27,904 bases of DNA, taken from contig NW_019091435.1 of the NCBI RefSeq assembly GCF_001949145.1, positions 403,273-431,176 of the forward strand, in the 5' to 3' direction. The stretch is from Acanthaster planci. Taxonomy: Eukaryota; Echinodermata; Asteroidea; Valvatida; Acanthasteridae. The number at the start of each line of letters is the position of its first letter. Position 1 is the first letter of the stretch. Below, one piece after another: positions 19,844 to 27,904 of the stretch. Under the pieces are notes generated by a model, which saw nothing but the letters and a program-made list of their open reading frames with translations, was not told where the DNA came from and ran no database searches. The translations under genes were made by a program, and so were the position numbers.

Positions 19844-22800
19844 TATATACAGCCTACGGAAAGGGTGAGAATTGTATTGTGTGTTATAACCACTGAGAAT
19901 ATTTATCAAAGAGTTTATCTCAGTCAAAGCTTGTTTATAAGTACCAATTTACATCTGAAACTAAAACTTGCATGAAAGATGCAATAAATATGCTTAACTT
20001 TTGTTAACTTATGTAAAAAGCGTGCACATATACATATATTGTGGTTGCAAAATGTAACTACATTTCTCACAAAAAGAGCTTGTAATTTAAACACTATACA
20101 GCACATTTGAGTTTGCTTTCCAGAGCCTTATTTACTAGCATACTGTCACATCTTGTGGAAGACAACATCAGTACATATCCAATTCACAGAAAACCCCCCA
20201 AATGGCTAAGATAATTAGCAACTGACAAATGGACACAGAATGCGAACAAAATGTAGTGACAATGAAATCTAAGAGGACTGTGGAGTTTTGGCTGTCAGGA
20301 CAGCAAGTGTCTGTAGTCAACATGCTGCTTTGTGTCACCAATCATTGGCTGATTTCTTCAAGGTAGATTTGATCTTAAAAAGTATAAACTAATGGCAAGA
20401 TAACTAAGTGTCCAAAACCCAAATCATCCCCAATAGTAAAAAAATCACTTCATTCAAGGGAGGGAATCATACATTTAAATATTTCTGAAACAAAAATAAT
20501 ATCCAATCAGGTTAAAACCGAGTAAAAATAACAAACTTGAGGTTGTATTGATTATCAAAAAGGTTCACAAGTAATATTTACATTCTTGCAATATATACAA
20601 TAACATGGACAGAACTCAATTAAAATCAAAAGTGAAATTCTTAAAAGTTGGTGGGTTCCTGAAGTAAACGTCAAACAATGTGGATTAGATATGGCCTGGC
20701 ACACATGAAAGAACGGGGTTGTCACTAACGTGCTCTGCTACATAGCACCTCTGACACATTATGACCAACAATGCTATCAACAAATTTGCTCTCAATTTTA
20801 ACAAAAGTTTTAAATAGCAAACTGAACTTAGCTTAATTAAGATTAATATTGTAACCAGCATAATTATTTCCAAGGCATAAGCATGATGACATTCAGTGAA
20901 TTCCTACAAATTCCTAAGAAACCAACAACTATAGGGAACTGCTGAGTAATATATGCAGAAAATGGCTTCACCTGGGCGACACAATGTATGCAGCAGTCAT
21001 CATGGCCAATTCTGAAACTTCATCTCTATCTTCAGACCCACTCTCCCCTGACTGTGGGGATTCGAGCTCAATACAGGTCTCTAACAATTATAACTCCTCC
21101 ACATAAACCCTCTGGGGTCACACATAAATCCAAAGTTGAAGTCAAGCTTTCAGAACGGTTCCATAAGTAGTTGAAAAAATGCAACAAATGTGGTTAAATG
21201 TCAAATAAAGTTAATCAAATGAGCATAAAACAAGGTGGCAGCAATCGGACGCATTGTCTTGTTAAAACTTACAAACCATTTCTTGTTCTTAAACTTGTAC
21301 GGGAAAGGTGCCAAACAGTAAGAAAAAAAGGCATGAAAACCCCTAAATGGAAAACCAACCAATATACCCACTTTTGAAGCACTTGTTAAACGGGGGTATA
21401 TGCACTTTTACATGTTCAAAAGATTCACTTCTGCAAAGCTTATACTAGGCAACCTGCCCTTAATGAAGGCTAGACCAATGTGATTGGAACTGTCTCGACA
21501 AACACTCCTACCTCACCGACAATTCTGCAAGATGTGTGGTGCATAAAAAAGGAGCTTAATCATCGAAGTTAACTAAAAAGGCACTGATTTAGTACACATA
21601 CAGGAGCTTTCCTAGAACTGACTAAACAGTGTAGTGTCAGAATTTTGCTCTGAAATAACTAAGAAATTAACACTGATCATACAAATTAAACCCGGTGTTC
21701 AAAACATGATCATCATGCTTCCAAATACTAATATCTTACTAAACGAATCCAACATTTGCTGTAGCTGAATATGCATCTACTGTACATCTTGCTATGCCAA
21801 CAGTTATTAGTATACCCTGTTTACCTTAATGCACAATATATATACTCTCAGCTATAAATGCCATGATTTGTGAGGAAAGCAAAGCTTGTTGTGTGTTGGT
21901 CACAGTCTCCAATATCAAACTATAATCAGTGATATGTACACTATTATTTACAAGGCCACAGGACTGTGGGAAGTGTGCTTGACTAAGCAATTCTACTTTA
22001 TCCACTGTGCACAAGCCAAGAGCAACCCTCCCTATCTAACTTTAGAATGAATGCAAAGCTGGTTTACAGAATGCAATGAATACACATACATGTTACTAAA
22101 GCAATCTCTGTTGGAATAACTGTCTCTTAGTTTGAAACTTTCCCAAACTGCTCATGAATACTCTTGAGCTCTTTCTACATTTTAATTGTACAGCAGCTGC
22201 ACATTGGGCCTGCTACACACAAGAACTGACTTGTTTCCCATGAATACTGGATTGTTCACCATCTGAGAACAACCTATAAAAATTGGAGGAGCACAAGGTT
22301 AGGTAAACACAGAATGCCCTTGTTTCATGCAGATATATATCAAGCATTCATGCTTGAGATATTTCAGTGTTTCTTGCTCAAATATTTAGAGCTTTCAGGA
22401 TTACTTTGTAAGATTTCTCCTTGAGTTTGAACGAGTATCAAACCCTACAACTAAACGAGTGACTCAGACAGTACTGTGAGAATCAGACGTGAGGATTAAC
22501 GTTGGCAGCACTGTCCACTACTACATACGGGGTAGTGATTGATCCTGCACCCAGTCCCATGGGGCTGCTAAATAGGAAACTCTAATTAATAATGCCCAAC
22601 TGAATACCAGTCACAAGTACATGTTATATCAATACCTAAATACAGTTGGGCTGGTGACCAATTTTACCTCAGTAGATTCTGTAGCATTAATATTCGCTGA
22701 GTAGAGAAACTAAGTGGTCCCTGATGAGATAACAGTTGTCCTTAAAGTAACAGATAATGAAGTACATTCCAAGAAGGGATAAGGCCTCATCAACTATCAT

Positions 22801-23290
22801 GATGAAGCTTTGAGCATTTTTCCAACTTTGATTCACTTTCCATCTCTGGCTTTAAGAATGAACCACACTTATTGTTGTATCACCCAACTCGGTGGTCATA
22901 CACTCCCACACTACCACAACACATACATGTGTCTACATGTTGTTTTAGAGATGTGGTAAATCCATTGACATTTATTGAAATTTCAGTTTCTTATCAGTAG
23001 TTTTGTGGTTAACATAAATACATCTTGAATACAGACATTTAAATGAATAGAAAAAATTAAGTTTATTTACACCACCTAACTGCAAGTGACAGTTAAGCAT
23101 GAAGAAGGTAAATTTACGCTTAGCATTTATAAACCTGTACTTTTCATTTCCCTATTCAGCCTCATAGTTGTAAGTATGTTGGTCTGCATTCCCGCTGCAG
23201 TATGTTCCCCAACAAGCAAGATGTACATCAATCATTGATACTTGTCTGTCCATCACCGTGTTTAAACATTCAATCAATCCAGTATATACA
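19844..23290 (-). promoter_or_regulatory. Seven Pumilio response elements (UGUANAUA) in the putative 3' UTR
   Basis: Read on the minus strand, TGTANATA occurs at 19844-19851 (N=T), 20575-20582 (A), 20592-20599 (T), 21933-21940 (C), 21945-21952 (A), 23064-23071 (A) and 23283-23290 (T). Two close pairs occur, 20575/20592 and 21933/21945. On the plus strand I find only two matches in the same interval (near 19547 and 19840). PUF proteins bind UGUANAUA to repress or localise mRNAs. Function here is inferred from motif count and strand bias. Confidence 0.4.
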
Positions 23291-23572
23291 TTATGCAGTA
23301 CTTTCCAAAGTATCATCTTCATTCCAAACAAGTCTTGCTGAAGGACACTCTCTGTTTTCTACAAAGCACTTTAGTATTTCTAAATAACACAAAGCCAAAA
23401 TGCGTCAGAGCAAACATTTCAAACATTTGTTTATAAATAAGAAAAAGTAGTTGAAAGGACTGCTTGGCTTCACACATTCTCATCACATACAAGAACATGT
23501 CTTTGACATTATTAGTAGTACAACATAGAAAAGATATATGAAATACAAAAAAGTGTTGCAATTCTATTTCAA

Positions 23573-26500
23573 TCACATTTGGGAATCCTCCATAGCAAAT
23601 GCCAAAGGGTTAGCTGTGACAGTCAATCCTGCACCGTTGGTATCTTGAAGCACTAGAGGATGACTCTGGCTTGTCTTAGCAGGACTAGACTGCGAGGTAC
23701 CGTTCATCTCTATACCACCTGCTGTCATAGGTTTAAATGTTGACAAGTTAATATGAGATGGCAGCTTGCTACCTACAAGACAATCAGAGTAAAACCAATG
23801 ACAATCAGCAATGTGTTCAGCTTGGGTGGGGGGTCCAGTTGATGGTGTAGTACCATCCATGCCTTCCATCACAGTGGCTCTGGTATGAATCCCACCCAGG
23901 TCAGTGTGTGGCTTTGGGTGTTAGGTCCTTACATGATTCTGTGGGTTTTCTCTAGAAGATCATCACAGTTTTCCTCCCACCTCTAAATCTGGACATTACA
24001 CTTGTCATTTCAACCAAAGAATCCAAACAGGGCTAATGCAAATCCATACCTGCATGGGCAGCTTGGCGTGCTTGATCCGTGTGACCATGGCGACCTCCAT
24101 GTCGACTATGCTTCTTACCTACAAATCACAAACCATCTAAATGTATTAACATTGGGGACCAATGTTGCAGGTCAATGACATAGTAATTATTTGCTTTGGT
24201 TCAATTCTTGCAAGTCATCTAGACCATTACACAGACAATAATAAACCATTACTGATATGGTATTTTATATACAAGTGAAGACTCCCTCTAGTGGTATCCC
24301 ATAAACCATAGGTATCTAACGGAATGCATGCGCACAAGTAAGGTACCACCAAAGATATATTTATTTTGAAGTCAAAAGGGTCAATGGTGAAATAAAATTA
24401 AAAACCAGATCATACATTCCAAGAGACACAAATCCTCAGTTAAAGAAAAACACAAAGCTAAATGAGTCTTAAGTTTTCAACATTCTTTCAGCTCATTACC
24501 TGTTCTAGGATCAGTGACTGTTGAGCCAACGACTTGCATCCCAGAATTCTGAGCGGCTGCTGCTACTGCGCTAGCAAAATCAGCGTCAGTGAAAAAAGAG
24601 CCCTCTGAGCTCTCACTGACGCTGCTATGACGACCACTACTAGAGCTGCCATTCATGGAGGACCAGGAACCAAGCATTGCATCTGAGAATTACAAATACA
24701 GTAAAATCTTGATAAGTCAAAGCCTGTTAAGTCGAAATTCCATTTACCTCGATGTCTTTCTGTATTCCCGACAAAAGAATAGGCTTTTATGTACAATAAC
24801 CTATCCATAACTCAAAACGTCAATACCACTAAAGCCGCTTATTTCGAAGTTTTGGTAGGCCAATTAAAAAAAACCACTGAAGAATGATGAATAAAATGTG
24901 ATGAAAGAACGCTTGCCTTCATTATGAGTCATTACTGTCACGCGCACGACTTTTCTTTGATGAGCCGAGCATGTTCACATGCGCTGCCATTGTCATGTCG
25001 ACAAGCACTGGGTGGGCATCAACCGCAACCGTGACAAAGGCCATGTCCGAAACAGGCTTCCTCAGCTATGGCTAGGTCTATTGTCTGCGCATCTCCATGC
25101 ATTTCCAATGGAGTGAATACCAAGACCTAGCTCTAGACATGAGATTCGGATGCAGCCTAAATCAGGTACAAATGATGCGCCCTCAAGTGCTTTGTACATG
25201 TATCACATGTATCATGTACCCAGCACGGAAACCCTGACAGACTGGCCCGCGCACTGAGCTATGCGGTAACAGCCCGATCACACAAAGCAAATGAATGAAT
25301 TCTCAAGACGTAGACACAGGTACCGGTACATAACTTCATTGGTTTACTGTTTATTAATGTACCACATAAAAACATGCTTAATGACGATGTTTGAGGAAAA
25401 CTTGCACAGTAGGGATAGCCTAAAATCCACTTCGTGTTTGACTCAGCTTGCAGGCCAATTGCCGTAAGCCAGTAAGGTTGCACGTGCACTGAAGCATGTA
25501 ACTTTCGATAACTCGAACGTCGGATAACTCGAACTTTTCGCCCATTCCCCTGAGCTTCAGCTTATCGAGATTTTACTTTAACAAACAAATCTAACCCATC
25601 CAAAAATGTATCCAGGATAGGAAACCATCATTTATGTAACATGTTCTGTACTACAATCTCTTCTTGGCAGCTAGTCAAAAATTGTTGCTTGTTGTTGAGA
25701 TGGATGTTACTTGGCAACTTTTGTCGATTTGTAATTATGCCAGAAAGTGAAAACAGCGGAAATGTATGTCATAATACTGGAGAATTGGGATTAATGGCAA
25801 AACAAAAATCATGTGCATGGGCCTTATCCTTGCAAGTAATCATTTCAAATTCCAGGGTTCTTATCAAATAAGAGAGAATAGTGTAACTCTGAAGCATAAT
25901 GTTTTCCAAGACTGTTATTTAACTACATAGCGTGGCACAACCTGTCAAGCAAAGAATGCATGTGTATGTGTCCCATGCAAGCTTACCTGTACAGGATCCA
26001 GCACAATCTGTGTCATCTTCTGTCTGTGACAGGTGTGGTATCTGGCTACCACTGGGCATGTAACCAACAGGATTATGGTGCAGACCTGCAGGAACACACA
26101 TGTCATATGAATGGGAAATTTGACATATACTCATCTAATGCAAGTGCAGCTTCTGTAATGAATTGAAACCCAAGAGGCACTGGGAAAAATCGAACATAGA
26201 ATGAGTGAATAATATACATATTTCACGGAATTACACCTAATTTGTCTAAGACTAGTGTTTTGGTCTTGGATATTACACACACATATAATTTCACCAGTTT
26301 AGAAAGGTAATTTTCAGTCTATAAAGTCAGTATGACATAACTTATGATGGTTAAGTATCATTCTTATCCCAAAATAATTGCATGCAACACCCACTGCTTA
26401 TCTGACCCTAACCAGCAAGCATACCCAGGCAAGCTGAGTGGTCAGGTGGTAAGAAGGGTGTGCCAGTGAGCAGGAGGTTCAGGGTTCAAGTCCCATGCAA

Positions 26501-27435
26501 GCAAACTTGTGAATTTGTTCTTAAGCCTTTGATCAACACAACGGACAGTGTCGGCTGAAGGAAACCAATGTTAAAATCTTCTGATGAATTTATTGTAAGT
26601 ATGTATCTCTTCAAAGTACTTTCATGAAGAAATTGATTCACTCTGTTCCATTTAGGAAATGCTCTGAGTACACAGCACTGTACATCTAACGAAGTGTGGC
26701 CACAAGGTTCTCAAAGATTATTCTTCAAATTCTACAAGTCTTTGAAATAATGCCCTCGGCATGCATTTATGTAAACGTTCTCCACTGTACAAACATAGGG
26801 AGATGAAAGTGATTAGCGATATAATGAACTGGGGACTATACCTTGGTCTACATGTGAGGTTGATGTGGGCAACATACCAGTCAAGTCCTCATTATCCGAT
26901 AGTATCTCACTCTGTGACATATCATCATTAAACTCCAACAACTCCTTGCCAAGTTGCTCATGCCTAGGATCCTCAAAGAGCCGCTTGGAAGCTAGGTAAG
27001 GCACCCCCCGTTGTGAGTGATCAGGATCTGAGGGCCTGTCAGACACTTCACTATGGGGCTGCTGCCTTCGGTCTACAGGGGTACTACTCCTATTGCTGTT
27101 TAAAGTTTTAGGTAATGAGTTTGTGGGTGGTTGTCTATGTGATGGCACTGTCTGTTGCCTATCACTAGCACTGACTGGGGGAGAGGAACAACACTGTCTC
27201 AGTGGTGGAGGTGGTGCTTTCTTTTTACTACGTTCCATATCCTGACAATACTTTGCTTGCTCCATATGTAGATTGGTGGGTGCATGAGAGCAAGTTGGGG
27301 CAGGACAGGTTATTTCTGTGGGTGAATCGATGTCTGTAGGAGGTTGTTCTGGGGGAGGGGGTAGTAACTCTGTCCAGTTGCGTGCTGGTTGGTTGGAACC
27401 ACCTCTGTGGCGTTTCTTTCTGCTGACACGATCTC
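23573..27435 (-). CDS. ROBO: Roundabout (Robo) guidance receptor, C-terminal cytoplasmic tail (5 last exons)
   Basis: Exons on the minus strand: 27435-26842, 26085-25987, 24682-24500, 24118-24050 and 23772-23573 (TGA). All junctions are GT-AG and every intron is phase 1. They encode 380 complete residues. The receptor's Ig, fibronectin III and membrane parts lie outside the window. Residues 17-32, 'ARNWTELLPPPPEQPP', contain the LPPPP Ena/VASP-binding type motif (CC2-like). A second proline run, 'KKKAPPPPL', follows at 70-78 (CC3-like). An acidic stretch, 'FEDPRHEQLGKELLEFNDDM', ends exon 1. Residues 233-280 (third exon) contain Ser-rich sequence and then 'GSFFTDADFASAVAAAAQNS', a block strongly reminiscent of the conserved C-terminus of vertebrate Robo1/Robo2. 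Slit-bound Robo signals through these tail motifs to actin regulators in growth cones. A His/Arg-rich segment (exon 4) and a Thr/Ser-rich end ('NLSTFKP', 'NPLAFAMEDSQM') close the protein. The Robo1/2/3 paralogue cannot be told. Confidence 0.9.
23880..24010 (-). repeat. Intronic interspersed repeat (SINE-like) in Robo
   Basis: The minus strand contains AGAGGTGGGAGGAAAACTGTG, AGAGAAAACCCACAGAATC and then GGTGGGATTCATACCAGAG. The first two resemble the GGAGGAAACC..GAGAAAACCCACG module common in invertebrate SINE-type repeats. The last resembles a polymerase III B box (GGTTCRANNCC). The extent and family are uncertain. Confidence 0.4.
24699..25578. mobile_element. Non-autonomous pogo/Tigger-like DNA transposon in Robo intron
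   Basis: CAGTAAAATCTTGATAAG at 24699-24716 is mirrored by CTTATCGAGATTTTACTT ending at 25578 (16 of 18 matching). TA dinucleotides flank both ends (24697-24698 and 25579-25580), the target duplication of the Tc1/mariner/pogo group. Subterminal GATAACTCGAAC-type repeats occur at 25507-25534, and related AAGTCGAA/AACTCAAAACG sequence on the left. The 880-bp element encodes no recognisable transposase. It separates the 25987-26085 and 24500-24682 exons of Robo. Confidence 0.8.
26086..26431. other. Robo intron sequence, nothing recognised
   Basis: AT-rich intronic sequence between the acceptor of the 99-bp exon and the SINE. No repeat or open frame of note is seen. Confidence 0.5.
26432..26600 (+). 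repeat. tRNA-derived SINE in Robo intron
   Basis: AAGCTGAGTGGTCAGGTGGT contains a polymerase III A box (about 26436-26450), and GGGTTCAAGTCCC at 26482-26494 is a good B box, 35-45 bases downstream, within a T-arm-like AGGG/CCCA stem. Acceptor and anticodon stems do not form, so it is not a working tRNA. A tRNA-unrelated body follows to about 26600 (CAACGGACAGTGTCGGCTG and an AATTTATTG end). It lies antisense to Robo. Confidence 0.65.
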
Positions 27436-27760
27436 CTGCAAGATGTGAGCAAAAAGATCATACATAATTCAGGACACAGTGACAACACAAATTCAGAGAA
27501 TGCTTGCCATGCTGTGGGGATGCATCTGACAGTCAGAATGAGTTAGAAACACTTTTTCAAAGGCTTGGCAAGTAGTGAGAAATACCTAGGAGCACACTAT
27601 GTAGCTAGTAGGCACAGAAGCTCATTAATGCAGTATTTTTGCAATGAAAAATTGATAAAAACACCATCTTTTCATTCTAGAAGTCATAACTTCGCAAAAA
27701 AGTGGACCAACTATACAATCAAACTCAGACGAAAATGCCAAAAGCAGTGTTGTATTTGCG
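27436..27760. other. Robo intron upstream of the first visible exon
   Basis: The minus strand shows the acceptor ATCTTGCAG directly above 27435. The rest is AT-rich and without a recognised exon. The next upstream Robo exon is outside the window. Confidence 0.5.
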
Positions 27761-27817
27761 TCCATCACAAGTCCGCGTAAATCCATCACAAGTCCCTGTA
27801 AGTCCATTACAAGTCAC
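27761..27817. repeat. 21-bp tandem repeat, 2.7 units
   Basis: TCCATCACAAGTCCGCGTAAA (27761-27781) and TCCATCACAAGTCCCTGTAAG (27782-27802) are followed by a partial third unit, TCCATTACAAGTCACC. The third unit is the most diverged. It is a small intronic minisatellite. Confidence 0.75.
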
Positions 27818-27904
27818 CCAGTCTTAAGCCAAATCACAAGTTATTACAATGAGTTGTGACAAAAGCATTCTTTTGTCATTGTTCACCCTGTTACTTATGA
27901 CTGG

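Larger units (their letters stand above)
19010..23572 (-). other. Probable long 3' UTR of the Robo gene
   Basis: The stretch after the Robo stop codon (TGA read at 23575-23573) has no supportable gene and no recognised transposon over 4.5 kb. At its far end the minus strand reads GGACAATAAAGCACTTC, with AATAAA at 19034-19029, followed by TTTTGTGTTTTGTCT, a classical GU-rich downstream element. Earlier AATAAA hexamers on the same strand (at 23067-23062 and 22976-22971) could give shorter forms. Transcription of the full stretch is an inference. Freedom from transposons, in contrast with all neighbouring introns and spacers, supports it. Confidence 0.55.

Noticed and set aside
23573-23872. Reading the last Robo exon from an ATG at 23872
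   Set aside because: The part above 23772 lies upstream of a clear TTGTAG acceptor, and the phase-1 junction joins the previous exon in frame; the ATG is intronic.
26482-26494. A functional tRNA gene
   Set aside because: A and B boxes exist, but acceptor and anticodon stems do not pair; it fits a SINE head.
27228-27488. 86-codon minus-strand frame over the first Robo exon
   Set aside because: It is an alternative frame of that exon and runs through the acceptor site; the phase-consistent frame carries the LPPPP motif.
1-27904. CRISPR arrays, operons, phage or defence islands
   Set aside because: Split genes, animal protein families and animal transposons make the window eukaryotic; no spaced regular repeats are present.

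Overview
The window looks like nuclear DNA of an invertebrate animal (bilaterian; a marine deuterostome such as a hemichordate or amphioxus is a guess). The reasons are genes split by GT-AG introns, a cytoplasmic tail of the axon-guidance receptor Roundabout, a cilia-type SAXO gene, AT-rich spacers, abundant TACATGTA simple sequence, and relics of BEL/Pao, CR1/L2-like, Penelope-like, hAT-like, Tc1/mariner-like and pogo-like elements. Species cannot be fixed from sequence alone. No bacterial, CRISPR or operon-like structure is present.

Layout. Positions 1-5500 hold a decayed BEL/Pao retrotransposon on the minus strand, with gag, zinc knuckle, protease, reverse transcriptase, integrase and tail domains in family order; it is broken by stops, frameshifts, a 23-bp tandem duplication and an internal deletion of the RNase H region. 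Positions 5500-9160 are non-coding, with a hAT-like MITE (7090-7526), a GC-rich hairpin (8371-8444) and a TACATGTA tract (8751-8817). Positions 9161-15824 (+) hold a complete seven-exon gene for a 508-residue SAXO1/2-like axonemal microtubule protein. Its introns carry a MITE-like repeat, a LINE 3' fragment and a Penelope-like fragment. Positions 15890-19030 are the spacer between two convergent genes, with two related short TIR elements and a pogo-like relic.

Positions 19010-27435 (-) hold the 3' part of a Roundabout (ROBO) gene: five final coding exons (380 complete codons plus a split first codon) and a probable 4.5-kb 3' UTR. The UTR contains seven Pumilio-type motifs on the transcribed strand. 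The last Robo introns contain a non-autonomous pogo/Tigger element, a tRNA-derived SINE and another repeat.

The two real genes are not functionally linked as far as the sequence shows: one is a structural protein of cilia, the other a neuronal guidance receptor. They meet tail to tail. I found no convincing undescribed multi-gene system. The observations most worth checking are the Pumilio-motif cluster, the all-phase-1 exon cassette of the Robo tail, the paired TIR elements and the anatomy of the BEL deletion.
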